Assembly: GCF_009764645.1 (NCBI RefSeq)
Contig: NZ_RWIM01000125.1
Span: 1 to 64,000, forward strand
DNA length: 64,000 nt
Direction: 5' to 3'
From: Pseudomonas sp. PB106
GTDB lineage: Bacteria; Pseudomonadota; Gammaproteobacteria; Pseudomonadales; Pseudomonadaceae
Within the stretch, counting starts at the first letter, position 1; each line of letters opens with the position of its first letter. Positions 25,820-34,046 of the stretch are shown here, piece by piece. Both the position numbers and the translations under genes were made by a program. The notes beneath the pieces are model-generated. The model ran no database searches. It worked only from the letters and a program-made list of their open reading frames with translations, and was not told where the DNA came from.

Positions 25820-26857
25820 ATGCCAGACACCGCGCTGACCGACGCCCTGCCATCCGACCTGCACTATGTCGATGACACCCAACCCGGTATTACCCGCAAG
25901 AAACTGCGTGGCAAATTCAGCTATTTCGATCCGTCAGGTCAGCGGATTACCGACCCGGACGAGATCAAACGCATCAACGCCCTCGCCGTGCCACCGGCCT
26001 ACATCGACGTATGGATTTGCGCCGACCCGCGCGGCCATCTGCAAGCCACCGGTATCGATGCCCGTGGCCGCAAGCAATATCGCTATCACCCGCGCTGGCG
26101 CGAAGTGCGCGACGCCGACAAGTATTCGCGCTTGCGCGAGTTCGGTCTGGCCTTACCGAAGTTGCGCAAACAGCTCGAAACCTTGCTGGCCGCGCCGGGG
26201 TTCAGTCGCGACAAAGTCATGGCCACGGTGATCACGCTACTCGACGCCACGCTGATCCGCGTCGGCAATTCGCAATACGCACGGGATAATCGCTCCTACG
26301 GTCTGACCACCCTGCGCAGCCGCCATGTTGAGGTTAACGGCAGCGCAATTCTCTTCCAGTTTCGCGGCAAAAGCGGCATCGAGCACCAGATCACCGTCAA
26401 GGATCGACGCTTGGCGCGCATCATCAAGCGCTGCCTGGAAATTCCCGGTCAGAACCTTTTTCAGTATCTGGATGAGCACGGCGAACGCCACACCGTCAGT
26501 TCGTCCGATGTGAATGCGTATCTGCAAACCCTGACCGGCGCTGACTTCACGGCCAAGGACTACCGCACCTGGGCCGGTAGCGCTCTGGCGCTGGCGGTTT
26601 TGCGCGAACTGACCCACGAGAGCGAGACCGAAGCCAAGCGCCATGTGGTGGAAATGGTCAAAGGGGTTGCCAAGCAGTTGGGCAACACGCCGGCCGTATG
26701 TCGCAAGTGCTATATCCACCCGGCCGTGGTGGAAAAATTCATGCTCGGCGCCCTCGCAGAATTGCCGCGACCACGCGTGCGTAAAGGGCTGCGTCCCGAA
26801 GAAGTAGCCTTGGCGATGTTCCTCGAGCGCATGAGTGAGGTGACAGACGTGCCTTGA
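25820..26857 (+). CDS. DNA topoisomerase IB (poxvirus/bacterial type)
   Basis: 345 residues, the usual length of bacterial TopIB, which relaxes supercoils by nicking one strand. The N-terminal domain (about 12-90) includes GKFSYFDPSGQRITDPDEI. In the catalytic domain, the arginine in TLIRVGN, the lysine in FRGKSGIEH, the His/Arg region KDYRTWAGS and catalytic Tyr298 (VCRKCYIHP) are intact. The start at MPDTAL is chosen because the longer frame is out of phase inside modC. The gap to modC is 71 nt, so read-through from mod is possible. Confidence 0.92.
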   Translation: MPDTALTDALPSDLHYVDDTQPGITRKKLRGKFSYFDPSGQRITDPDEIKRINALAVPPAYIDVWICADPRGHLQATGIDARGRKQYRYHPRWREVRDADKYSRLREFGLALPKLRKQLETLLAAPGFSRDKVMATVITLLDATLIRVGNSQYARDNRSYGLTTLRSRHVEVNGSAILFQFRGKSGIEHQITVKDRRLARIIKRCLEIPGQNLFQYLDEHGERHTVSSSDVNAYLQTLTGADFTAKDYRTWAGSALALAVLRELTHESETEAKRHVVEMVKGVAKQLGNTPAVCRKCYIHPAVVEKFMLGALAELPRPRVRKGLRPEEVALAMFLERMSEVTDVP

Positions 26858-27003
26858 TCCCTGCGGCAACGTCCTCTAGGCTAGCCACCTTTCCCTCCCT
26901 CCGGATGACCGCAGAAGTGAACAACCCAGCCTTCTAAAAATGCCCTCGCGACACGCCGCTCTTGGCGTTTTGTCAGTTTTTACGACATTTTTTGGAGGTG
27001 CCG

Positions 27004-28639
27004 ATGACTCACGTCTCGCGTACGCCCGCTCTCGTCTCTCTGAATCAAACGAGTTTTCAGTTCGCTAATGGCGAGACGATTTTCGATGCCCTGAATCTCA
27101 CATACGATCATCAATCGACCGCTATCGTCGGCCGCAATGGTGTTGGCAAAAGTGTCCTTGCACGCCTGATCGCCGGGCAATTGCAACCCACCGCCGGCAC
27201 TGTCATCCACTACGCAACCGCGCATTACGTTGCGCAATCATTTGTCGCAACTCCTGGGCAAACCGTTGACGAGGCAACCGGCACTGCGTCGACCCTAGCG
27301 GCATTGGAGCGGTTGAATCTGGGCAGCGCCTCCGTAGACGATTTCGACCTGATCGGCGAGCGCTGGGATCTACCGGAACGCCTGCGCCAGAGCCTCGATG
27401 AGGCTGGCCTGGAACACATCACTGCAGCAGATCTGACAGAGAACCTCAGTGGCGGTCAGCAAGCCCGAATCGCCCTGATCGGCGCGCTGTTGAGCAACGC
27501 GCAATTGTTGGTGCTGGATGAACCGACCAACCATCTCGACAAGGCAGGTCGCGCATGGCTGATGAACAGACTTGAACAATGGCGCGGCGGCTTGATCGTC
27601 GTCAGCCATGACCGCCAACTACTGGAACAGATGCAGCGCATCGTTGAACTCACGCCGTCGGGTACGAACGTTTTCAGTGGCCGCTATTCACAATTTGTTG
27701 AGCAGCGCCAAACCCAGCGCGACGCTGCCCAGGCGCAGCTCGATCAGGCGCGAAGCGAACGCCAACGTGAACGATCACGGCTGCAGCGTGAGCACGACAC
27801 GATCCAGCGACACGCGGCGGGCAGTCGACGCAACGCGCAAACCGCCAACGTTTCCGGCTTTGAACGCGCGGCCCTGAAGGCTGCAGCGAGAGACATCATG
27901 GGGCAGGTCAAAACCGGCCATCAAACGCGCAAATCTGATCTGGATGCACGCGTCCGTGAGGCTTACGCCAAGGTCTTGCCCGACGATGGCGTGCTGATTA
28001 ACCTGCCGGGTAGCGTTGTGCCAAGTACCCGTCAGGTCTGCACGTTGAAGGACGACAGTTGCCATGGTTGGCCGCCGATGCGCTGGCATCCCGCCTGAGT
28101 CTGGCTGTCTATGGACCGATGCGCATCGCCGTCAGTGGCCCCAACGGTTGCGGCAAATCGACTTTACTGAAAATGCTCGCGACAGAACTGCATCCGGTGA
28201 GTGGTGAATGTGTAACTCGCGTGCCGTATGCCTTTCTCGATCAGCAGTTGCGACTGCTCATGAGCGAACTTCAATCGTCGAGCAGTTGCAGGCGCAGCAA
28301 ACACCGTTGAACGAAGGCACTTTGCGCAGCTATCTCGCCCAGTTGCAACTGGATGCGCGGCGTGCGACTCAACCCTGTGCCTTGCTCAGTGGCGGTGAGC
28401 GATTGAAGGCGGCCCTCGCCCTCGCGTTGTGGCGCAAGACCCCAGCGCAGCTATTGCTGCTCGATGAGCCGACCAATTATTTGGATCTGCCATCGGCGGC
28501 GGCTTTCGAACAGGCCTTGCAGACTTTTCCTGGTGCCATTGTCGCGGTTTCCCATGATCAGGCGTTTCTGCAGGCGTTGAATCCAAGCCACCACTTGCAC
28601 TGGCAGCCCGATGGCTGGCACCTGCAACCGACGAGCTGA
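27004..28639 (+). pseudogene. ABC-F ATPase, broken by two 1-nt deletions
   Basis: Three reading frames joined in order give one complete ABC-F protein (no membrane domain, two ATPase domains; ribosome-associated family such as Uup/YheS/antibiotic-resistance ABC-F). NBD1: GRNGVGKS, LSGGQQAR, VLDEPTNHLD. NBD2: GPNGCGKST in the second frame, and LSGGERLKAALAL and LLDEPTNYLD in the third. Each switch is a -1 shift. The first lies around 28052-28055 (before QLPWLAADAL); the second around 28259 (CTCAT where CTCGAT would restore the frame). The start at 27004 follows TTTGGAGG. An intact NBD1-only product of about 364 residues could still be made. Confidence 0.88.
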
Positions 28640-28710
28640 GCTGTCTATTTTTTGCACGATTGCTGAGGGCTTCTATAGTTGATCTGACACGAATCAGCTG
28701 CGGTGACGCC

Positions 28711-28941
28711 ATGGAAGACATTTTCGTCGTGAAGCGTTGCAACAAGATCATCATTCACGGTCGACGCGCCGGAGAAGCCCAGCATGAACCTGCCGAAGCG
28801 ATTGGCTGGTTTCGCATCTGCGACACCCGCACGGGCGGTTTCATCGGCGATGGCTACGACCTGGAGCTGGACGCACACGTCGAATGTCAGCGCCTCAACG
28901 CAGCCAGTTCCCCATCACCGGCCCGCCTGTTTTCCGGCTGA
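28711..28941 (+). CDS. conserved small protein, unknown function
   Basis: 76 residues beginning MEDIFVVKRCNKIIIHG. It contains IGWFRICDTRTGGFIGDGYDL and ends SPARLFSG. It appears to be a small soluble beta-rich domain. I recall similar proteins in Pseudomonas without a function. It follows the broken ABC-F gene by 71 nt. Confidence 0.65.
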   Translation: MEDIFVVKRCNKIIIHGRRAGEAQHEPAEAIGWFRICDTRTGGFIGDGYDLELDAHVECQRLNAASSPSPARLFSG

Positions 28942-29002
28942 TGCCGCTCTAAACCGGGTCTATACTGAAACCAGCTGATGGAGCAGCGCCCCACGGCAGA
29001 AT

Positions 29003-29024
29003 GCTCGCGACTCGCGGGCTTTTT
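29003..29024 (+). terminator. weak intrinsic terminator
   Basis: GCTCGC-gactc-GCGGGC followed by TTTTT, between two small + strand genes. Confidence 0.55.
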
Positions 29025-29059
29025 GCTGCAGCTCAGGTTTCATAGAACGGAGGTGTTCC

Positions 29060-29290
29060 ATGTCCGAAAAAGAGTCCATCACCACCCTCCTCACCTTGCT
29101 CGACGCCCGACAAGCGCGCCTCGCAGCCGCCTGTAAAGAGATCGCCGACTGGGTCGACCATCAAGGCGGGCATCCGACGGCGCTGCGCATCCGAGATCGT
29201 CTGAACGACATCGAAAAAGACGCGCCGCTGATCCGCAATACGCTGTCGTCACTCAAGCCTGTCGATCGGCCACTGCCACGATTCAGATAA
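29060..29290 (+). CDS. small helical protein, paralogue of 30128-30337
   Basis: 76 residues, mostly alpha helical (LLTLLDARQARLAAACKEIA, DWVDHQGG, IRNTLSSL). ATG follows CGGAGGTGTTCC. It shares length and the pattern LL..L....Q..L.AA..E...WV...G......R..L..I....I..TL..L with the gene at 30128-30337 on the prophage side of the attachment site. Function unknown. Two helices joined by a glycine turn suggest a small dimeric coiled-coil. Confidence 0.72.
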   Translation: MSEKESITTLLTLLDARQARLAAACKEIADWVDHQGGHPTALRIRDRLNDIEKDAPLIRNTLSSLKPVDRPLPRFR

Positions 29291-29389
29291 GTACTTGCAG
29301 CGACACCTCGGTATACGAGCGTTTGATTTTCAGGAACGCCTGCTTTCGCACGTGGTCAAAAAATGTACACGTCACGAAGGAGGCGACTG

Positions 29390-29674
29390 ATGGTTATTCA
29401 TTTCAGTATCGACGGACATCTGGCCTGTGGACACAAAGGCCAACATCTCACGGCAAGTCGCGAACTCAATCGCGTCAAATGCCGCAGCTGTCGCAACACA
29501 GATGCGTATAAACAAGCCCGCAAAGATCAACGAAACGCGGCACGCCGCGAGTCCCGCCAAGGCAAAACTGCGCACAGCGCGGTGAGCTGGCGCAACGAGT
29601 GGCAGCAACGCCTGACGGCGATGTCTGGCCGCCAACGCTTACCGCGGGGGTTCGCTCGCCAGGCTTACGTTTAA
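29390..29674 (+). CDS. small putative zinc-binding protein
   Basis: 94 residues. AAGGAGG lies 6 nt before ATG at 29390. N-terminal ligands C-x-H (LACGHKG) and C-x2-C (VKCRSCRNT) could form one zinc knuckle. The rest is very basic (RKDQRNAARRESRQGK), suggesting nucleic-acid binding. Function unknown. It is ended by a strong hairpin and is the last host gene before the prophage. Confidence 0.65.
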   Translation: MVIHFSIDGHLACGHKGQHLTASRELNRVKCRSCRNTDAYKQARKDQRNAARRESRQGKTAHSAVSWRNEWQQRLTAMSGRQRLPRGFARQAYV

Positions 29675-29688
29675 GCGTTCAAAAATAG

Positions 29689-29718
29689 AAAAAGGGTCGA
29701 ATAATTCGACCCTTTTTT
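29689..29718. terminator. bidirectional terminator
   Basis: AAAGGGTCGAA-loop-TTCGACCCTTT with flanking A- and T-runs, just after the zinc-knuckle gene. Confidence 0.92.
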
Positions 29719-29755
29719 AATGTCTGCAACTTATTTTACTCAAGGCAAAAAATAA

Positions 29756-29785
29756 GGGCTTGCATGAAGACATTCATGCAAGCCC
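29756..29785 (-). terminator. terminator of the tRNA-Leu gene
   Basis: GGGCTTGCATGAA-gaca-TTCATGCAAGCCC is a perfect 13-bp stem. On the minus strand it is followed by TTATTTTTT. It lies 10 nt beyond the 3' end of the truncated tRNA-Leu and was evidently its original terminator. Confidence 0.88.
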
Positions 29786-29795
29786 TTGATATTCA

Positions 29796-29854
29796 TAGTG
29801 CCCGAAGCCGGAATCGAACCGGCACGCCCTTACGAGCGGGGGATTTTAAGTCCC
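29796..29854 (-). tRNA. truncated tRNA-Leu(UAA) 3' half; prophage attachment site
   Basis: The minus strand reads from the anticodon stem (GGGACTTAAAATCCCC, anticodon TAA) through a long class-II variable arm (CGCTCGTAAGGGCG) and the T arm (GCCGGTTCGATTCCGGC) to the acceptor strand TTCGGGCA. The 5' half (acceptor 5' strand, D arm) is missing and is replaced by unrelated DNA upstream. The 3' end is CTA rather than CCA. This is the leftover 3' end produced when a phage integrates into a tRNA gene; the functional copy should be rebuilt at the far prophage end, right of the window. Confidence 0.88.
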
Positions 29855-30127
29855 GAGTGAAAATCAATCAGGCCGCACCTTGTGATAGGTTTTCTGGTCC
29901 GCAATCAACCTTGAAAGGCTGCCATGCAGCCCAATGTTTCCGCATCTCTTGAAATGATTGCGGCCCGAAAAAAAGGCTCTGAAATCCACGTAAAGTTTCT
30001 TGTCTTATCGGCTATTGCAGACTCGCGGTATACCGATTCTGCATGATTCAGCGGTTTACCCTCCTCCGGCGTTCTGCCGACAATGAATCCCCCTGCTACT
30101 CTGGTTTCGTCCACGGAGGAAACCAAT
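29855..30127. other. prophage left-end non-coding stretch
   Basis: 273 bp between the attachment site and the first prophage gene. A 40-codon + strand frame around 29933 has no family resemblance and no clear ribosome site. The stretch likely holds arm sites for integrase and the promoter for the gene at 30128, but I cannot identify either. Confidence 0.35.
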
Positions 30128-30337
30128 ATGCCGAATTCAGATCTGCTCCCTTCCCTGCTATTCAAGATCAACGAAAATCAGCTCGCCCTCGAAGCCGCCA
30201 TCATGGAGCTATCGAATTGGGTCGAGCAGCGTGGATCGGCCGACGTCGCCGAGAACGTCCGCGGCGCCCTATGGGCGATCGACAAAAATGAAGAGTTCAT
30301 CAAGATGACTTTGGCTGTATTGATGACCCCTGACTGA
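30128..30337 (+). CDS. small helical protein, prophage paralogue of host gene 29060-29290
   Basis: 69 residues starting MPNSDLLPSLLFKINENQ, with GGAGGAAACC as a strong ribosome site. It is helical throughout, with NWVEQRGSAD in the middle and IKMTLAVL near the end. By eye, about a quarter of positions match the host protein at 29060-29290, in the same order and with the same length. It reads opposite to the late genes, so it is probably expressed in the lysogen. Function unknown. Confidence 0.7.
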   Translation: MPNSDLLPSLLFKINENQLALEAAIMELSNWVEQRGSADVAENVRGALWAIDKNEEFIKMTLAVLMTPD

Positions 30338-30415
30338 CACTTCGTCGCCTCCCCCTCGCCCGGCTGCCTCGCCTCGATTACTGTATATCCAAACAGTAAT
30401 CAGCAAGGCACCTCC

Positions 30416-30805
30416 GTGGACCCCCTCTATATAGAAGACACAGACGATTGGCTCGGGAACCCTGAGCCTATCGAGACCTGCCGGCACCAGCTCCGGATGT
30501 ACGAAAACGAATTCGAATCCCTGACGCTCAAGCTGGACCGAGCACTGGAGAACATTCAGGGCTTGGTCAAAGATAATGACGCACTCAGGCAGGAAATGGC
30601 TTCGTTGCGCACAAAGCTGGTATCAGCCGAAACCGAGGCGGCGGACGCCAAGCGGCGCGCCGTGGATATCGAGACGAAAAGCAACTGGGAGTTGATGGCG
30701 AAAGGCAGGCACATCAGCGAGCTGACTACCCAGATCCGAATCCTCAATGGAGACAGTCCGTTCAAAGACCCCTTCCCTCATCAGCGCGAAACCGACCGCA
30801 CGTAA
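30416..30805 (+). CDS. prophage coiled-coil protein, unknown function
   Basis: 129 residues from a GTG start (MDPLYIEDTDDWLGNPEP), with AAGGCAC upstream. Residues about 25-105 are a coiled coil (MYENEFESLTLKLDRALENI, RTKLVSAETEAADAKRRA). It reads against the late operon and overlaps the 3' end of Rz by 25 nt, a position typical of lysogenic cargo next to the attachment site. No known family recognised. Confidence 0.6.
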   Translation: MDPLYIEDTDDWLGNPEPIETCRHQLRMYENEFESLTLKLDRALENIQGLVKDNDALRQEMASLRTKLVSAETEAADAKRRAVDIETKSNWELMAKGRHISELTTQIRILNGDSPFKDPFPHQRETDRT

Positions 30806-31287
30806 TCCTGGCATGCCTGTAGCGCGATCAGTCCACGGTCGCCGGTGTCGGTGATGGCGACAATTCGTTGAGCATGCGCCGGGTCAAGTCGGGCGCGTAC
30901 GGCTGCATGATCCACGCCGCCGGCGCCGGTGGCGGCAGACACTGAACAGCCACCGGCTGAATCCGCGGCGATGAGGACTGACAGCCGCACATCAGCAGTG
31001 GCAAGGCGATCGCGCAGGCGAGCCTGATCGTTTTGTGCATTGGTCATTTTCTCGAAGTGGGTTTTATCGCTGGCCACCAGCTTCTGCTCGAGCGCGATGC
31101 GCTTGTCCTGCTCGGCTTGTTGCGCGGTGGCGCCGACCACGGCCAGTTGATTGAGAGTTTCGGCGCTCAGCCTGTCCTGCTCGGCAAGTTGCTGGCCATA
31201 CCGCCAGTCCTGAAACTGCCAAGCGCTGCCAAAGCCGGCGAGGACGAGCGCCAGCGCGCCTACAACCTTCCACGGCACCGCAATCAT
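30781..31287 (-). CDS. Rz: Rz-like i-spanin
   Basis: 168 residues: one N-terminal membrane helix (VVGALALVLAGFGSAWQF) and a long periplasmic coiled coil (about 30-110). Spanins fuse inner and outer membrane in the last step of phage lysis. It overlaps the endolysin stop by 4 nt (ATGA) and fully contains the Rz1 frame at 30828-31040. The C-terminus AACQDYVRSVSR may interact with Rz1. Confidence 0.88.
   Translation of the reverse strand: MIAVPWKVVGALALVLAGFGSAWQFQDWRYGQQLAEQDRLSAETLNQLAVVGATAQQAEQDKRIALEQKLVASDKTHFEKMTNAQNDQARLRDRLATADVRLSVLIAADSAGGCSVSAATGAGGVDHAAVRARLDPAHAQRIVAITDTGDRGLIALQACQDYVRSVSR
30828..31040 (-). CDS. Rz1: Rz1-like o-spanin lipoprotein, nested in Rz
   Basis: 70 residues in a different frame inside Rz. 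A short signal ending LLMCGC is a lipobox with acylation at the second cysteine. The mature part is proline-rich (CLPPPAPAA, SPSPTPATVD), the hallmark of Rz1. It would anchor in the outer membrane and join Rz across the periplasm. Nested Rz/Rz1 pairs are the lambda arrangement. Confidence 0.85.
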   Translation of the reverse strand: MHKTIRLACAIALPLLMCGCQSSSPRIQPVAVQCLPPPAPAAWIMQPYAPDLTRRMLNELSPSPTPATVD

Positions 31288-31706
31288 GGAACGTCCTTGA
31301 AGAAGACGTGGCCGCCCAGACGAAGAGTCTGCTTTGCCTTCGCTGCCCAGGCCGGTGCCTTGATGCTGGTCGCGTAATAGTGCGTGGCGCCGCCGGTAGG
31401 ATCTGGCACCGCGCCGTCGATCACCTTGTCAGCAGCGATACGTGCCTGCGCCAGTTCGCGGAACGGGATCTGCTTCACGCCGATGAGGAACTGATAGTTC
31501 GGATCGGACTTGTTCCAGCAACTGAACTGGTACGGTTTCTGGCAAACCCCAGCGTAACCCTCGCCCCACCAAGAATTCGTCTTGCCATCGAAAACACGGT
31601 TGCGAACCGTCCAGGCCACGGCGATCTGGCCGGCAGTTCCTTCGCCGCGCGCCTCACCCCAAAGTGTGCGGGCGAGGATGTCTCGGTCTTTTTCAGTGAC
31701 AGTCAT
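31284..31706 (-). CDS. endolysin, SleB-type cell wall hydrolase
   Basis: 140 residues of the Hydrolase_2/SleB fold. The catalytic glutamate is in LARTLWGEARGEG and the substrate region is FSCWNKSDPNY. It has no signal peptide, so it needs a holin. It probably cleaves glycan strands as a lytic transglycosylase or amidase; the exact bond is not clear. It lies between Tfa and Rz, with terminator T1 and the ribosome site CTGGAGAAAAGC directly upstream. Confidence 0.88.
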   Translation of the reverse strand: MTVTEKDRDILARTLWGEARGEGTAGQIAVAWTVRNRVFDGKTNSWWGEGYAGVCQKPYQFSCWNKSDPNYQFLIGVKQIPFRELAQARIAADKVIDGAVPDPTGGATHYYATSIKAPAWAAKAKQTLRLGGHVFFKDVP

Positions 31707-31718
31707 GCTTTTCTCCAG

Positions 31719-31747
31719 GCAAAAAGAAGCCCGCTCAATGGCGGGCT
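31719..31747 (-). terminator. T1, terminator fused to the endolysin ribosome site
   Basis: On the minus strand AGCCCGC-loop-GCGGGCT is followed by TCTTTTTGCCTGGAG, and the GGAG serves the endolysin start. It is placed right after the tail-fibre assembly gene. It is a weaker member of the series with T2 and T3. Confidence 0.7.
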
Positions 31748-31748
31748 A

Positions 31749-32087
31749 TCAGGATTCAGGGGTTTCAGGCCAGTCCGGGTTCGCCGGCCAGCCTTCACGT
31801 TCTGGCGTTTTGCTCAGTGCAATCAGGTAGCGTTTCCACGCCTTCCAGCGATTCCGATCGGCATCACTGATTTCTTCCAGATCAACGCCGGCCTGTAATG
31901 GACTGATGGCCGTATTTGCTTCCTGCACCAGTCCACTCAGTGAAGCCTTCGCGTCCCTTACCAATTCATCGACCGCGACCTTCTGAGTCAACCAGTCCGG
32001 CAGTTCCTCCACGTAAGTCTCCCCGGGATCTACCGCCCAGCCCTCTTCGATACCGCGCCAGCCAGTTTCAGTAATTGCATAAGGCAT
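31749..32087 (-). CDS. tail fibre assembly chaperone (Tfa)
   Basis: 112 residues. The C-terminal block WKAWKRYLIALSKTPEREGW...PANPDWPE is the caudoviral tail-fibre assembly motif. The N-terminus GYVEE-like segment differs between phages because it binds the fibre tip. It lies 2 nt downstream of the fibre gene, which is its presumed client. Confidence 0.9.
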   Translation of the reverse strand: MPYAITETGWRGIEEGWAVDPGETYVEELPDWLTQKVAVDELVRDAKASLSGLVQEANTAISPLQAGVDLEEISDADRNRWKAWKRYLIALSKTPEREGWPANPDWPETPES

Positions 32088-32089
32088 AT

Positions 32090-33361
32090 TCAGCGCTCCA
32101 TTCCATAGCCGCAGACATCGATGAAGAGGGTTCCGCCGGTGTTAGTGTTGGCATAGGTCACGTTTTGTGAGGCGTCAGTGACAAACTCGAACTGGTAACG
32201 CGACCCCACATCGAAAAGCGCCATCGCACCCGAACCGGCCGAGGGGATCGAAAGTTGCGAGACAACGCCCGTGGCGGTGCAACGAAGCACAGGTGTTTGG
32301 CTGGTGATGGGTACAACCGGGGCCAGAGAAACCACCGTGTACGCCGTAGCGGTTCCACCAGCAAGACGCCGAAAAGGCGCGCTTGACGTTGCCGCACCGT
32401 ACAAAAGCGTTCCAGCATTGCTTATCTGAAACCCGTAAAGCGTCCCGCCCGCTCCAGATCGCAGTGCGCAAACAAACCTCCGGGAAGTGTCGCCAGTTTT
32501 TGACCGCGCCGTTCCCGAGTACGGTGCGGCGGGCGCGACAGCAGAGAGTTCAATCGCGGAAGTCCCGGCATTGTCGTAGAGATAGAGGTAATAAAAGACG
32601 TCGGGGGTGAGCCCACCTATTCCCGTCAAAGTGATGGGTGACGTAAGGCGCAGCACCTTGTTCGAACTCTGAATGAAAGCCGCACCCGGGGGAATGGTGA
32701 TCGAACTGCTCGAGTTCCAAACCGGAATCAAGCCATCGATGTAGCCCGGGCCGACACCCAACGCGGCAGCCGTTGCGGCGGAGGCAGCAGCATTCGTTTC
32801 AGAGAGCGCAGCTGCGTTCTTGGAAGCCAAAGCGGCGGAAGCCGAATTGCCCGCATTCGTTTCGGAGGTCGCCGCGGCGTTCTTGGAAGCGAGCGCCGCC
32901 GAGGCTGACTGAGCCGCATTGGTTTCCGATGTTGCTGCCGCGTTCTTTGAACTCAGCGCAGCACCGGCGGACGTACCGGAATTGGACTCTGACGTCGCAG
33001 CGGCATTTTTGGAAGCGAGCGCCGCTGCTGCAGAGTCTGCCGCCTGCAGCACGCTTTCTTCCAGCCCATCCAGCGCGTCGCCTACTTCTGTTGAGGCCTT
33101 GCGGAGTGCATCGGCAGTTGCCTTTACATAGCCCTGCATCGGCGCCAGCGCATACACTCCGCCAGCGGTAGTTGGCCCTTGATAGTTTGGCGAGATGGCC
33201 AGCGCGGTGTCGCTCGCGATGTTGACGACCTCATACCAGTTGCCGTCCGGCCCCCGGAAGGCATCACCCACGCGGCTATTCGCGATGAAAGCAGTGCTGG
33301 TCCCGATCACGGCACTGGAATTTTGGGTGACAGACACCGTTCCTGATTTGTACCAGGTCAT
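32090..33361 (-). CDS. side tail fibre protein
   Basis: 423 residues. The N-terminal domain (1-85, MTWYKSGTVSVTQNS...) is the virion-attaching part seen in many lambdoid tail fibres. Residues about 107-198 are a coiled-coil stalk made of four and a half 21-residue repeats rich in Ala/Ser (ALASKNAAATSETN). Residues about 205-423 form a beta-rich receptor-binding tip. It should trimerise and determine host adsorption together with J. Tfa follows directly. Confidence 0.88.
   Translation of the reverse strand: MTWYKSGTVSVTQNSSAVIGTSTAFIANSRVGDAFRGPDGNWYEVVNIASDTALAISPNYQGPTTAGGVYALAPMQGYVKATADALRKASTEVGDALDGLEESVLQAADSAAAALASKNAAATSESNSGTSAGAALSSKNAAATSETNAAQSASAALASKNAAATSETNAGNSASAALASKNAAALSETNAAASAATAAALGVGPGYIDGLIPVWNSSSSITIPPGAAFIQSSNKVLRLTSPITLTGIGGLTPDVFYYLYLYDNAGTSAIELSAVAPAAPYSGTARSKTGDTSRRFVCALRSGAGGTLYGFQISNAGTLLYGAATSSAPFRRLAGGTATAYTVVSLAPVVPITSQTPVLRCTATGVVSQLSIPSAGSGAMALFDVGSRYQFEFVTDASQNVTYANTNTGGTLFIDVCGYGMER
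32768..33043 (-). repeat. 63-bp tandem repeats coding the fibre stalk
   Basis: About four and a half in-frame 63-bp units encode a 21-residue (three-heptad) pattern with the invariant core SKNAAATSE. Such repeats can expand or contract by slippage and so change fibre length without frameshift. Confidence 0.85.
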
Positions 33362-33383
33362 TTATTTCTCCAGATTTTGAGGG

Positions 33384-34046
33384 TCAGGCCACTAATTTGG
33401 CGCAGAGGAATGGCCGGTGGCCCTGATCAGTCCAGGCAGTGGTGGCTAGGCTGTACATCATGATTCGCCCCGCGGCGTAATCCACGCCGATCGCGCAGCC
33501 GCCGCCGGTAGCGTTGTTATGGCAGTTCATGGTGAAAGGGTTAAGAGAAACGTACTCCCCCGCACCAAGCGCCTTGGAAATCCCCCAGATATACCGCCGA
33601 CCTACAGGCAAAACCTCGTCACCGAAATAGGTCCAGTTACCGGCGGCGAAAGACACGACCACCGCCGGTGCGCCACTGTCGTAGACCAGCGCTCCCGCGG
33701 CATCCCACAGCCTCATGCCGTAGATCGCCGTGCCCATGGATGCCCACGCGGACACGAAATACAGGCCGCTCAGCGTGGAGTTGACGTTTGACGCCTTCAT
33801 CGCAAACCCAGTCCAGCCGCCTGACCCACCCATGAACCAAACCGATATCGGCACCTGAATCGAACCCGTCTGATCCGGTCGGATAAACACCATGGGAGGA
33901 TCTGCGCTTGTGATGACGCGGGGGAATGCGACGACTGCGTCGGTCGTACCGGAGTAACTCCCCTTCGCCAAAACGCAAAGCCTCGGTGCATCTGAGTCGA
34001 TTTGAACAAATAAATTGTCGTTGAAGCTCTGAAAGCCGTAAGTCAT
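33384..34046 (-). CDS. tail protein downstream of J, paralogue group
   Basis: 220 residues starting MTYGFQSFNDNLFVQIDSD, a start I recognise in Pseudomonas siphophage proteins between J and the fibre (I recall DUF6453). It is beta-rich with no membrane segment. Likely a minor tail component or adaptor for the fibre. It overlaps the preceding gene by 4 nt (ATGA), so it is translationally coupled. Confidence 0.65.
   Translation of the reverse strand: MTYGFQSFNDNLFVQIDSDAPRLCVLAKGSYSGTTDAVVAFPRVITSADPPMVFIRPDQTGSIQVPISVWFMGGSGGWTGFAMKASNVNSTLSGLYFVSAWASMGTAIYGMRLWDAAGALVYDSGAPAVVVSFAAGNWTYFGDEVLPVGRRYIWGISKALGAGEYVSLNPFTMNCHNNATGGGCAIGVDYAAGRIMMYSLATTAWTDQGHRPFLCAKLVA

Noticed and set aside
29933..30055. 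40-codon + strand frame next to the attachment site
   Set aside because: No convincing ribosome site, no homologue recognised, and atypical for its neighbours.
32768..33043. CRISPR-like array
   Set aside because: The regular 63-bp repeats are in-frame coding repeats of the fibre stalk without spacers.
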